Positions 1 through 7,958 of a stretch of DNA of 17,599 nucleotides are shown here, in pieces. The translations under genes were made by a program, and so were the position numbers. Numbering within the stretch: position 1 is the first letter of the stretch; the number at the start of each line of letters is the position of its first letter. Origin of the DNA: an uncultured Clostridia bacterium (GTDB taxonomy: Bacteria; Bacillota; Clostridia; Christensenellales; Aristaeellaceae). The stretch is from NCBI GenBank assembly GCA_945877525.1, contig CAMDVP010000032.1:1-17599 (forward strand). The letters run 5' to 3'. The notes beneath the pieces are model-generated. The model had not been told where the DNA came from, made no database searches, and worked only from the letters and a program-made list of their open reading frames with translations.

Positions 1-92
1 CCGTAGCGCTGCTACGCCTCGTTCCATTCCCGCCCGCCAGAATGAAAATTCGCTTCGTATCTTGTGCCATTTTCATTTGAAAAAAGTATAAG
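1..92. repeat. Partial copy (right half) of a dispersed palindromic repeat
   Basis: Bases 2 to about 92 match 9923 to about 10013 almost base for base. There is one single-base length difference in an A run (four A here, five in the other copy) and a few changes near the outer end. The copy begins at the central palindrome CGTAGCGCTGCTACG (2-16) and runs to the outer terminal inverted repeat, so its left half lies outside the window. The orientation is the same as the copy at 9851-10011. On the minus strand a frame is open from ATG at 76 to the window edge (25 codons). I regard it as part of the repeat rather than a gene. Confidence 0.85.
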
Positions 93-117
93 ATTCTCGT
101 GCTGGTATCTATTCGCG

Positions 118-1191
118 TCAGCACCATTGTGTCAGGAAGCGGATACAAACCGGTGTCGGGAAGGCATAATCACCGACTGGCTGCAGCATTCCATCTTCCT
201 GGATGGTGAACACTGTCACATTATCGGTATCCTGATTTCCAACAAACAGATATTCCCCCTCGGGGTCAATTGCAAAATTTCTCGGCGTGCGTCCACCGCA
301 GGGTTGATGCCCTAACACTGTCAGGGCTCCGTCCTTCTCCACACGGTAGATGGCGATGCTGTCATGCCCTCTGTTGGAGGCATATAGATACTGTCCGTTT
401 GGCGTCAGGTGAAGGTCAGCGCCAATGCTGTTCTCCGTAAAGCTCACTGGCAGGGTAGAAACAGTATCACGGCATACCATTCCATTTTCGCTGCGGACAT
501 AATGGGCTACTGTTGAGGCAATCTCATTGATGAGATAGAAATGGTTGCCGTCTGCCGAAAACTCGCCATATCGGGGGCCGCTGCCTGGTGCTGCTGAAAG
601 GCCGCCATCCTCAAGCGGCGAAATCTCTCCTGCGCAGCGATAACTCACGACTTTGTCGATACCCAGGTCTGGAACATACAGTAGGTTGTCGGGGCCGAAG
701 ATTGCGCTATGCGCATGCGGGCCGGTTTGCCGCGCTTTATTTACGCTGCTTCCCTGGTGCTGAAATAGCTTTCGCTCCGAAGTCATACACCCATGCTCAT
801 CCAGAGGAAAGGCTGTCAGCGAACCACTTGCGAAGTTCGCTATTGCCAGCCATCGCTCATCAGGCGAAATCGCCACATGACATGGATCTGTACCACCTGT
901 CCCCTGGGTGGATTCGAGGACAAAAGAGCCTGCAGCATCATACCGCCACTGACTGATTCCGCCGCCAAAGGCGCCCTGCCATTCTTTTGTTTCATTCACG
1001 GCGTAGAGCTTGCGCTTTTTTTCATCTACACAAACAAAGGAAGGATTGACGGCTGGGATGACGGTGATGGTTTCTATGTTTGTGCCATCGAAGGAACAAA
1101 GATAGATGCCCTTGCCTTTGCCCGTAAACACCTCTCCCGTCCCAAACAAGATCGGATCTGTATAGGTGCCCACGAAGAAGAACTTTTTCAT
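118..1191 (-). CDS. Beta-propeller lactonase (6-phosphogluconolactonase YbhE/Pgl-like family)
   Basis: This 357-residue protein has the look of the 7-bladed beta-propeller lactonase family, with the N-terminal MKKFFFVGTYT strand and repeated blade segments such as DPCHVAISPDERWLAIANF, HLTPNGQYLYASNRGHDSIA and NFAIDPEGEYLFVGNQDTDN. Family members hydrolyse sugar lactones to aldonic acids, the best known being 6-phosphoglucono-lactone. The length is normal and no signal peptide is seen, so it should be cytosolic. The ATG at 1191 is preceded by AAGGAGG nine bases upstream, and the gene begins 15 bases after the upstream dehydrogenase stop. It is the last gene of operon 1b. Next to two alcohol dehydrogenases it most likely opens a lactone made by one of them; that substrate is inference. 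Family assignment is firm, exact substrate unknown. Confidence 0.88.
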   Translation of the reverse strand: MKKFFFVGTYTDPILFGTGEVFTGKGKGIYLCSFDGTNIETITVIPAVNPSFVCVDEKKRKLYAVNETKEWQGAFGGGISQWRYDAAGSFVLESTQGTGGTDPCHVAISPDERWLAIANFASGSLTAFPLDEHGCMTSERKLFQHQGSSVNKARQTGPHAHSAIFGPDNLLYVPDLGIDKVVSYRCAGEISPLEDGGLSAAPGSGPRYGEFSADGNHFYLINEIASTVAHYVRSENGMVCRDTVSTLPVSFTENSIGADLHLTPNGQYLYASNRGHDSIAIYRVEKDGALTVLGHQPCGGRTPRNFAIDPEGEYLFVGNQDTDNVTVFTIQEDGMLQPVGDYAFPTPVCIRFLTQWC

Positions 1192-1206
1192 TGTGAATGG
1201 CCTCCT

Positions 1207-2151
1207 TCAGCACTGCTCCAGTCTTTGTGTGACCTTCACCGCTTCCATAATGAAAACGTCACGCTTTGCGATGTCCTTATGGATATCGCGCTTTGACCAA
1301 TCATAGAAGCCCTTTCCGGCTGCGACACCCGTTTCTCCCTGTTCCACCAATTGCCTCAGGTAGCTGCCGGCTTCCTTCTCTGCACAGATACCTGGTAAAA
1401 CGCTGTCCTGCACCTTCAGCCCCAATTCCAGGCCAATCGCGTCCAAATGCTTTAGCGGCCCCCATTCCGGAAAGCGCATGGCCATGCCGCAGCTGATGGC
1501 CGTATCCACATCTTCCGCGCTGGCAAGCCCGGAGGCCACAATACTCACAGCCTCACGGATCATTGCCTGAAATATACGATTGGCCAGTTGCCCGGGCAAA
1601 TCCCGTCGCACCAGTACCGGCGACTTCTTCCACCCTTTTAACTCGCAAATCATATTCTGGGCCATTTCCAATGAAGTGCTGTCTCCCATCACCACTTCCA
1701 CCAGCGGAACAAGGTGTGCCGGAAGCCAGAAATGGGTGGTCATTGTGCGCTCGGGATGAACACATTTTTCCGCGATATCCGTAATTCTCAATCCACTGGT
1801 GTTACTACAAATTGGAACATCGGACGGCAGCAGAGAATCCAGCCGGGAAAACAGATGCTGCTTAATCTGCAAATCCTCGGTGATTGCCTCGATCACGATC
1901 CGGGCTTTTGAAGCTGCTTCTTCGATATCGGTGCCTGTTGTCAGAAGCTGTCGTGCTCGCTCGGCTTCCTCCGGGGTATTCAGACCATTTTCGGTCCGCA
2001 GAGCAATGCACTGGAAGGCACGGTCACGCCCGGCCTTGACCTTTTCTTGATCCAAATCTACAAGAATGGTTTGATTTCCGGCAAGAGCAGCCATGGCGCC
2101 GATGCCGCTGCCCATCATGCCGCTGCCAATCACAACAACGCTGCTGCGCAT
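1207..2151 (-). CDS. 3-hydroxyacyl-CoA dehydrogenase / lambda-crystallin (L-gulonate 3-dehydrogenase-like) family protein
   Basis: This 314-residue NAD-dependent dehydrogenase has the two domains of the 3HCDH family. The N-terminal Rossmann domain carries GSGMMG at 9-14 and Asp32 for the adenosine ribose. The helical C-terminal domain ends in GVAAGKGFYDWS. The catalytic pair is visible as His140 and Glu152, twelve apart as usual, and SNTSG sits at 116-120. The HFxNP motif reads HFWLP, so the usual Asn is Leu143, and the following LVPLVEVV resembles lambda-crystallin and carnitine dehydrogenase relatives more than fatty-acid enzymes. No thiolase, enoyl-CoA hydratase or CoA ligase is nearby; the neighbours are a lactonase and sugar-type dehydrogenases. 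Oxidation of a hydroxy (sugar) acid is therefore my preferred role, as inference. The start has GAGGAGG seven bases upstream and lies 12 bases after the preceding stop. Confidence 0.85.
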   Translation of the reverse strand: MRSSVVVIGSGMMGSGIGAMAALAGNQTILVDLDQEKVKAGRDRAFQCIALRTENGLNTPEEAERARQLLTTGTDIEEAASKARIVIEAITEDLQIKQHLFSRLDSLLPSDVPICSNTSGLRITDIAEKCVHPERTMTTHFWLPAHLVPLVEVVMGDSTSLEMAQNMICELKGWKKSPVLVRRDLPGQLANRIFQAMIREAVSIVASGLASAEDVDTAISCGMAMRFPEWGPLKHLDAIGLELGLKVQDSVLPGICAEKEAGSYLRQLVEQGETGVAAGKGFYDWSKRDIHKDIAKRDVFIMEAVKVTQRLEQC

Positions 2152-2163
2152 TTGATTGCCTCC

Positions 2164-3258
2164 TCAGGGGTTAATAACCACCTTGATCACATTGTCCCTC
2201 TTGTTTTCAAACAGATCCACAGCCTTGGGATAGTCCTCCAGCGGGAATCGGTGAGTAACAAGAGCTTCACCGTTGATGATTCCGTTGGAGAAATAGTTCA
2301 ACACTGTTCCAGACACGTTGGGGTTGGCCTTTGAACCTAAAATTTTCAGCTCATTGAACACAATGGTGTTCAGCGGCAATTGAAACGAGGGACGATCATC
2401 ACGATAATTCGCCGTGAGGACTATTTTTCCGGTTTTCCGTGCCATATAGCAGGCTTTCATGGGTGAATCATTGGCTCCGGAGCATTCCAGCACCTCATCT
2501 GCACCTATACCGTTGGTTTCCTCCAGCACACGTCTGACCACATCTTCTTTTTCAAAGTCAATCAGCACGTCTGCACCCATTTTTCCGGCAAAGGCCAGTT
2601 TGCTTCCGCGACCAACCATGATGACTCGTCCCGCACCCATGCCTTTAGCAATCTGCAAAGCGCACAGCCCAATCGGTCCGGGCCCGATCACTACAACAGT
2701 GCCGCCAGGGGTGATGCCGCTCAGAGCTATCCCGTGCATGGCAACGCCAGCTGTGTCGCACATGGCTGCCACATCGTAACTCACATTGTCTGGAATACGG
2801 TGGATCGCTGCCACATGATACACATTGTATTCAGCGTTGGCACCCTGCCAGGCAAATCCATAGTGGCGATGCCCCATATCTGCATTGCCGTCATGTCCGT
2901 CCCGGCCATAATTCAGGCACACTGAGTAATTTCCTTTTTTGCAGTTATCACAAATTCCGCAACCTTTGTGTGCCTCGCCAGCTACCCTGTCACCTACCTG
3001 AAACTGCGTCACGCCGGGGCCCAGGGCAACGACTTCCCCGGCCCATTCGTGCCCCATCACGAAGGGAAAGTAGGGCGGCCAATTCACATTGGCATATCCG
3101 CCGTGAATCATCTTGGGATCAGAGCCGCAAATGGCGACCGAATGAATTCGACAAAGCACCTCGCCATGCCCGGGAGCGGGCACTGGCAATTCCATCTTCG
3201 CCAACCGATCATAGGCTGTCAGCACCATCGCTTTCATTGTCTTGGGAATCTCTATCAT
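2164..3258 (-). CDS. Zinc-dependent medium-chain alcohol/polyol dehydrogenase (sorbitol/threonine dehydrogenase-like)
   Basis: This 364-residue protein of the zinc MDR family oxidises a secondary alcohol with NAD(P). The GroES-like N-terminal half carries catalytic zinc ligands Cys44 (CGSD) and His70-Glu71 (GHEW), and a structural zinc site of Cys100, 103, 106 and 114. The Rossmann half carries GPGPIG. I chose the ATG at 3258 because GTGAGG lies nine bases before it. The upstream GTG (3273) and ATG (3267) are in frame but badly placed for a binding site. The coding start overlaps the end of the GntR gene by about 50 bases, so the two are probably translationally coupled. Substrate is unknown. 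Context (lactonase, sugar transporter) points to a sugar or polyol, and family members include sorbitol, threonine and galactitol-type dehydrogenases. Confidence 0.88.
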   Translation of the reverse strand: MIEIPKTMKAMVLTAYDRLAKMELPVPAPGHGEVLCRIHSVAICGSDPKMIHGGYANVNWPPYFPFVMGHEWAGEVVALGPGVTQFQVGDRVAGEAHKGCGICDNCKKGNYSVCLNYGRDGHDGNADMGHRHYGFAWQGANAEYNVYHVAAIHRIPDNVSYDVAAMCDTAGVAMHGIALSGITPGGTVVVIGPGPIGLCALQIAKGMGAGRVIMVGRGSKLAFAGKMGADVLIDFEKEDVVRRVLEETNGIGADEVLECSGANDSPMKACYMARKTGKIVLTANYRDDRPSFQLPLNTIVFNELKILGSKANPNVSGTVLNYFSNGIINGEALVTHRFPLEDYPKAVDLFENKRDNVIKVVINP

Positions 3259-4030
3259 TTTGAGCATCCTCACTTTTCTCGAAAATGTGTGTCACACGGA
3301 TCGTATCCTGCCGCATGCTGTTTTCCTTCCGATGAGGTTCATCGTTTCGCAAATACTCGCCCACAGTGTCGATCAGCAGCTTCATATGACAGTCCATCAT
3401 AAATGCTGCCTCATCGGGCTTTCGCTGCTTTATGCACCTGAAAATCATGTAATGATAGTAGCTTGAATCCGCAACATTGGGCCGATAAACCAGGAAATCA
3501 GCCATCTTGGCCGTAATAATCCAGGCAATGACCTCAAGCATATCTGCCAACAACGGGTTTTTGGATGCTACGGCAATCTTGTGATGAAATTCACTGGTCA
3601 TGGATGCAAAGGCCTGATTATTGATATCCTTGTCATGCAGAAAGTCAAAGTACTCCTGCATTTCCTGCAATTCCTCTTCCGTGGCGTTGATCGCCGCAAG
3701 TCGCGCGGCGGAAACTTCTACGCCTCTGCGCATTGCTAACAGGCCCATCAGATCGTCGGCGTTGGCCAGGATGGACGGAACAAAGCTGTTGAGATACATA
3801 CCAGTGCCCACGCCCTTGAGGTATGTGCCATCGCCCTGACGGGTTTCGATGATCCCCAGGGTATTCATGCGATTCAACGCCGCACGTATTGTGTTTCTGC
3901 TGACGTTAAACTTCTGCTTCAATTCATGCTCTGACGGGATCTTGTCGCCCGGAGCGTAATCACCGCTAAGCAGCATATGAAACAGGTTCTCATAAACCCG
4001 GTCAGCTGTATGCTTCTTGACTTCAGCCAT
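3209..4030 (-). CDS. GntR family transcriptional regulator, FadR/FCD subfamily
   Basis: This 273-residue protein has a winged helix-turn-helix at about residues 8-72, with PSEHELKQKFNVSRNTIRAA as the typical GntR helix-turn-helix, and a helical FCD ligand-binding domain at about 95-228. Probable metal/effector-site histidines are His149, His193 and His215. FCD regulators usually respond to small organic or sugar acids. A hydrophilic tail of about 40 residues after the FCD domain partly overlaps the next gene. ATG at 4030 is supported by CAGGAGGG. It is the first gene of operon 1b. TTGT-N3-AC-type sites lie at its own promoter (4160-4172) and in three copies upstream of operon 1a (9298-9499), so it is probably the local, autoregulated repressor. 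The direction of control and the effector are not visible. Confidence 0.9.
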   Translation of the reverse strand: MAEVKKHTADRVYENLFHMLLSGDYAPGDKIPSEHELKQKFNVSRNTIRAALNRMNTLGIIETRQGDGTYLKGVGTGMYLNSFVPSILANADDLMGLLAMRRGVEVSAARLAAINATEEELQEMQEYFDFLHDKDINNQAFASMTSEFHHKIAVASKNPLLADMLEVIAWIITAKMADFLVYRPNVADSSYYHYMIFRCIKQRKPDEAAFMMDCHMKLLIDTVGEYLRNDEPHRKENSMRQDTIRVTHIFEKSEDAQNDRDSQDNESDGADSL

Positions 4031-4159
4031 GTTGCTCCCTCCTGCGGATGCATTCCCATGGATTGTTCTTTCGTGTGGCAGAAACTCCTGCTCCCATAAA
4101 GCGGCATTTGGCAGCCATATCGGTTGCGTTACATTGTATTCAGAAATGGTATGCCTGCC

Positions 4160-4183
4160 CTTGTGGAACTACACGATAGTGTA
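4160..4183. promoter_or_regulatory. Candidate GntR operator pair at the operon 1b promoter
   Basis: CTTGTGGAACTAC (4160-4172) fits the TNGTNNNACNA pattern reported for FadR-type GntR regulators and resembles the three sites at 9298-9499. It overlaps the expected transcription start. Directly beside it lies a 5-4-5 palindrome, TACACGATAGTGTA (4170-4183), which covers the -10 element. A protein bound at either would block polymerase, consistent with autoregulation. Assignment to the adjacent GntR protein is inference. Confidence 0.5.
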
Positions 4184-4207
4184 TCATGATGAAAGAACAA
4201 CTGTCAA
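4178..4207 (-). promoter_or_regulatory. Sigma-A type promoter of operon 1b (gntR - dehydrogenases - lactonase)
   Basis: Read on the minus strand, a perfect -35 TTGACA (4207-4202) is followed after 18 bases by TACACT (4183-4178) as -10. This lies between the stop of the upstream dehydrogenase (4217) and the regulator start (4030) and leaves a leader of about 140 bases. The 4031-4216 gap holds this promoter and its operators and nothing else I can identify. No clear terminator separates it from operon 1a, so read-through is possible. Confidence 0.6.
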
Positions 4208-4216
4208 GGATATCCA

Positions 4217-5278
4217 TTACCCTGTTACGGGATCGTGTGTAAAGGTGATTACACTGCGACCGATGCTTTTGCTTGCCTTCAGATCGTCCAGCGCCTGGTT
4301 GATTTCGTCCAACTGGTAGCGGCGCGAAATGTAAGGAATCACCTTGCCTTCCTCAACCAATCGGATGGACTCCCGCAGATTCTCCGTTGTTGATCCACGT
4401 ACACCGATGATTTCCTTCTCTTTGATGACTGTTTCCTGGCTATTGATGAAAAACTTCTCCACCGCATAGGCAAGCGCAATGATCTTTCCGCCTGGCCGAA
4501 TACACTGGAGCAGCATGTCCAACGTGTCCTCCTGACCGACCAAATCGAAGACAACATCGCACATTTCTCCGCAGGTGAGCTCGTTTAGCGCTTCTATCAG
4601 ATCCTTTTCACGCGTATTGATGACCACATCAGCACCCAGTTCTGCGGCTTTGTCCAGTTTGGCTTGGGTTCTGGCTGAAGCATATACCTCCGCGCCCAGC
4701 CATTTGGCTATCTGTACACCCTGAAGACCCAGTGCGCCGGTACCGTAGAACAGCACCCGCGTCCCTTTGCCAACCTGCCCCTGGTCCTTGATGGCATGCA
4801 GCATGCATGCAACTGCATCTGGAATGATCGCTGCCTGTTCGAAGGGTATTTTTTCATCAATCGGGAACAGATTGGTATATGGCACCACCGCATATTCAGC
4901 ATGAGAGCCGTTGCGCTCAAAACCGATTCGTATCCGATGCAGGCACAGGTTCTCTCGGCCTGCACGGCAAAGAGGGCATTCACCGCAGGTAATATCGATT
5001 CCGCATACCACATGCTGACCGATCCGGATTTCCTTATGCTGCACATTCCTTCCCAACTGAACCACCACGCCGGCCATTTCGTGGCCTGGCGTATAGGGAA
5101 CATGCACCGATTTAATGATTCCTTCCTGAATATGCACATCAGTAAGGCACAGTCCGCTGGACATGACCTTCACCAGGGCCTCATCCGGCCCGGGAACGGG
5201 CATGGGAACCTCTTCCACCACGAGGGGCTGGTGAAACGCTTTCAGTCTGGCTGCCCGCATCGTTTTTTGCTCGCTCAT
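4217..5278 (-). CDS. Zinc-binding alcohol dehydrogenase (MDR superfamily)
   Basis: This 353-residue zinc-type medium-chain dehydrogenase differs in sequence from its neighbour at 2164-3258. Catalytic zinc ligands are seen at Cys44, Asp47 and His66-Glu67 (GHEMAG). Structural zinc cysteines are at 98, 101, 104 and 112 (CGECPLCRAGRENLC). The coenzyme domain carries YGTGALGLQGVQIAKWLGAE, a slightly unusual GTGALG version of the glycine motif. The ATG at 5278 has AAAGGAAG eight bases upstream and starts 25 bases after the cupin stop. An in-frame ATG at 5338 would overlap the cupin gene and lacks a binding site. It is the last gene of operon 1a with the transporter. A role in oxidising or reducing the imported carbohydrate is likely, but the substrate and reaction direction are not visible. 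Confidence 0.87.
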   Translation of the reverse strand: MSEQKTMRAARLKAFHQPLVVEEVPMPVPGPDEALVKVMSSGLCLTDVHIQEGIIKSVHVPYTPGHEMAGVVVQLGRNVQHKEIRIGQHVVCGIDITCGECPLCRAGRENLCLHRIRIGFERNGSHAEYAVVPYTNLFPIDEKIPFEQAAIIPDAVACMLHAIKDQGQVGKGTRVLFYGTGALGLQGVQIAKWLGAEVYASARTQAKLDKAAELGADVVINTREKDLIEALNELTCGEMCDVVFDLVGQEDTLDMLLQCIRPGGKIIALAYAVEKFFINSQETVIKEKEIIGVRGSTTENLRESIRLVEEGKVIPYISRRYQLDEINQALDDLKASKSIGRSVITFTHDPVTG

Positions 5279-5303
5279 TGCTGTGTCTTCCTTTCGCGTG
5301 GTC

Positions 5304-5711
5304 TTACTTTCCCGCCAGACCCGTTTCCACACATACATAGGTCAGCGGGGTATTGCCGGTATTACGGATCCCGTGTGATCCGCCGTCCCGAATCAATGCC
5401 AGACACCAGGGCTTCACCGGAAATTTGTGCCCGCACAGGGTTACCTCACCTTCGCCCTCAAGCACCAGGTAAAACTGTTCATTGCCATTGTGGGGATGCT
5501 CACCCACCATGCCCCCTACCGGTAAGGTGGTGCGATGCACATAATGGAAATTGGGGTTGGCTTCGGGATTGACAGGCCGCTCACCGATACATTTCTGCTG
5601 CGGTTCGTCGCCAAAAAGCGTGCTGTTGATAAAATATCCTTCCGGGCAATTTTCATTGACAACTTTGTAACCGGGGGCATCATCAATCGAACGGAACACA
5701 AACTTATCCAT
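5304..5711 (-). CDS. Small single-domain cupin protein
   Basis: This 135-residue protein has one cupin barrel. Cupin motif 1 is GEHPHNGNEQFYLVLEGEGE (about 70-89), with metal ligands His72, His74 and Glu78. Motif 2 supplies a probable fourth ligand at His113 (GGSHGIRNTG). Such proteins bind a divalent metal and are often sugar isomerases, epimerases, mutarotase-like or dioxygenase enzymes, or ligand sensors; the sequence alone does not decide. It sits between the second permease gene and a zinc dehydrogenase, so a step on the imported sugar or sugar acid, such as isomerisation, is reasonable inference. The ATG at 5711 has AGAGAGG upstream after a short A-rich spacer. No signal peptide is seen, so it should be cytosolic. 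Confidence 0.85.
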   Translation of the reverse strand: MDKFVFRSIDDAPGYKVVNENCPEGYFINSTLFGDEPQQKCIGERPVNPEANPNFHYVHRTTLPVGGMVGEHPHNGNEQFYLVLEGEGEVTLCGHKFPVKPWCLALIRDGGSHGIRNTGNTPLTYVCVETGLAGK

Positions 5712-5751
5712 TTTGTTTTACCTCTCTTTTTTTATCTTGATGATGATGAGT

Positions 5752-6588
5752 TCAGCCTTTTACCGCGCCGGACGTCAGACCGGAAATGATGTACTTCTGT
5801 AACATGAACACGACAATGGCCACTGGTAGGGTTACCGTTACAATGGCTGCTGCCTGCTCCACCCACGGCATGGTATACTCACCACGGAACATGGTGATAC
5901 CCACTGTGACTGTGCGCCATAGATCGTTGGTGTTAATCGTCAGCGAGAACAGGTATTCATTCCACGCCTGGATGAAAATCAGGATTGCCGTTGTAAAGGT
6001 TCCTGGGATGACCAAAGGGATAATGACCTTGACTAATGCCTGCAAAGGCGTGCAGCCGTCTACCTTGGCAGCTTCCTCCAGTTCGTAAGGTATGGTTCGG
6101 AAGAATGTTGTCAGATACCAGACAGACAATGGCATGGCAAAGGAAAGATAGGGAATGATCAAACCCCACCAGGTGTTGCGCAAGCCCATTTGGCTGATCG
6201 TCATATAGATGGGGGAGATCATCGAGATGTTGGGGAACATGGAAATCGCCAGAATACAGCTAAGTACCACTGCCTTACCCTTAAACTTCAGTCTTGCCAG
6301 CGCATAGGCTGCCATGCAAGCGATAAGGATAGAGATCGCTGTTGTGATCAGCGCTACCATCAGGCTGTTGAACATATACCGCAAAAAAGGGCGCTGTGTC
6401 ATGATAAAGTGATAGGCATGGAAGCTGGCTGTTTCCCAATTGGGCAGCAATGCGATGTCAGCGATTTCTCTGGTCGGCTTCAGCGAGGTGAGAAACTGCC
6501 AATAGAAAGGGAACAGCACAATGATTAGAAAGCCGCAGATCATGATGAGACGTACAAGCGGCATGAGCAGTGCTTTTGCCTTTTTCAA
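5752..6588 (-). CDS. Carbohydrate ABC transporter permease, MalG/UgpE type
   Basis: This 278-residue inner-membrane permease is of the binding-protein-dependent sugar family. It has about six hydrophobic helices, the first near residues 9-30 and a cluster of others to the C-terminus. The cytoplasmic EAA loop, ELEEAAKVDGCTPLQALVKV at about 170-190, contacts the ATPase. I chose TTG at 6588, giving MKKAKALLMPL. A GAGGTGA site lies six bases upstream, and the longer in-frame ATG at 6633 would overlap the MalF-like gene by 35 bases. The partner permease ends 10 bases before. It should form a heterodimer with the product of 6599-7930. No ATPase is encoded in the window. Confidence 0.92.
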   Translation of the reverse strand: MKKAKALLMPLVRLIMICGFLIIVLFPFYWQFLTSLKPTREIADIALLPNWETASFHAYHFIMTQRPFLRYMFNSLMVALITTAISILIACMAAYALARLKFKGKAVVLSCILAISMFPNISMISPIYMTISQMGLRNTWWGLIIPYLSFAMPLSVWYLTTFFRTIPYELEEAAKVDGCTPLQALVKVIIPLVIPGTFTTAILIFIQAWNEYLFSLTINTNDLWRTVTVGITMFRGEYTMPWVEQAAAIVTVTLPVAIVVFMLQKYIISGLTSGAVKG

Positions 6589-6598
6589 GCCTATCACC

Positions 6599-7930
6599 TC
6601 ATTCTTTCCCGGACCGGAACAGATCTGCTCCAAGTCCCTTGATATAGAACATACAGATGAGGAACACCATCACAAACAGGATGATGGATACTGCTGACCC
6701 ACTGCCAAAGTCCATCTGCGCGAACATCAGCTTGTAAGCATACAGGCTGATTGATTCCGTGTTGTTTGCACCATTGGTCATTACGCTGGGCAGGTCGAAG
6801 GCTTTAAAAGTGTCCATCGTGCGGAACAACACCGACACCAGAATTGTTGGCTTGAGCAAAGGAAGCGTGATGGAGAAAAAGCCGCGAACCTTCCCGCAAC
6901 CATCAACCCTGGCCGCTTCATAAAGCGTTCCGTCGATGGTTTGCAGGCCTGCCAACAGAAGCAAAGCCATAAAGGGTGATGTTTTCCAGATATCCGAAAC
7001 AATCATGCCAAACAGACTGCCGACTCGCGTGGTCAGGATCCATGCTGCTGAAGGAATAATGCCCAATGCGGCAAACAGTCTGGCCACCACGCCGTATTGT
7101 CCGTCATACATGAATTTCCAGATTGTGGCTGATGTCGATGCCGGAATCGACCACGGAATCAACACACTGGCACGGATCAGACCGCGACCTTTGAAGTTCT
7201 GGTTCATCAGCAATGCCAGCATCATACCAACCATCAGTTCAAACGAGACCGCAAACACGGTAAATATGGTTGTGTTGGCAACGCTCGACCAGAGCCTGGG
7301 ATTTATAAGATACTTACTATAATTATCCAACCCCGTGAAATTGGATTCTACCAGAGCAAAGTCCAGGGTATCGATTGCCTGGGCGGCCTTTGTCAGTTGT
7401 TTTGAGCTGGACGGAACGGCTTCCATGGCTTCTGCTGCCAATGCTTTTGCCTGCTCGAGAAACTGCTTCAGCGCCTTTGCTTCTTCGTCGGATATGGCCA
7501 TGTATCGCAATTCATCGTCACTAACCGGCTGATAGGCATTGACCATTTCATCGACCTTGATAAGCTGCTCGCGTCTTTCCGGTGTTGCGAACAGGGTGTC
7601 TTCAAGCGCTGCCGTTACATCTGCAAGCAACTGGATGCTTTGACGTTCCTGATCATCCGTGGCGTTCTGAATTGCTTTGTCTGTCTGTGTGCGAATGGTA
7701 TACATGCCGTCCGCATATTTCTCCAGATCCAGAGAACAGGAAAAATGAGTGGCATTGCGCGTGGGATGGTTCAGCCGCAGGTCAAACATGCTGTACCACA
7801 CGGTTCGCATGATTGGATACACCGCAATGCAGCCAATAACGATCAGAGCCGGCAAAACCAGCAAAACAGCCAGCTGCCCCTCTGTAAGCCCTCGCTTGGC
7901 ACGCCGTGTTGCACGGCATTTGTGCGGCAT
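6599..7930 (-). CDS. Carbohydrate ABC transporter permease, MalF/UgpA type, with a large extracytoplasmic insertion
   Basis: This 443-residue permease is the MalF-side partner of the transporter. Helix 1 is at about 18-41, and the remaining five helices and EAA loop (EAARVDGCGKVRGFFSITLP, 338-357) follow the normal UgpA pattern. The protein is unusually long: about 140 residues (roughly 53-195), rich in charged and alanine/glutamate helix-forming stretches, separate helix 1 from the conserved NFTGLDNYSKYL segment, where about 25-30 residues are usual. By topology the insertion lies outside the membrane, in the place that corresponds to the P2 loop of E. coli MalF, which contacts the binding protein. 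The ATG at 7930 has AAAGGAGG seven bases upstream; the in-frame ATG at 7987 falls inside a stem-loop and has no site. Confidence 0.92.
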   Translation of the reverse strand: MPHKCRATRRAKRGLTEGQLAVLLVLPALIVIGCIAVYPIMRTVWYSMFDLRLNHPTRNATHFSCSLDLEKYADGMYTIRTQTDKAIQNATDDQERQSIQLLADVTAALEDTLFATPERREQLIKVDEMVNAYQPVSDDELRYMAISDEEAKALKQFLEQAKALAAEAMEAVPSSSKQLTKAAQAIDTLDFALVESNFTGLDNYSKYLINPRLWSSVANTTIFTVFAVSFELMVGMMLALLMNQNFKGRGLIRASVLIPWSIPASTSATIWKFMYDGQYGVVARLFAALGIIPSAAWILTTRVGSLFGMIVSDIWKTSPFMALLLLAGLQTIDGTLYEAARVDGCGKVRGFFSITLPLLKPTILVSVLFRTMDTFKAFDLPSVMTNGANNTESISLYAYKLMFAQMDFGSGSAVSIILFVMVFLICMFYIKGLGADLFRSGKE

Positions 7931-7958
7931 AACACTTCCTCCTTTGTCGTATGACTCG

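Noticed and set aside
4796..5572. Plus-strand 258-codon frame opposite the dehydrogenase and cupin genes
   Set aside because: Antisense shadow of two genes with intact metal-binding motifs.
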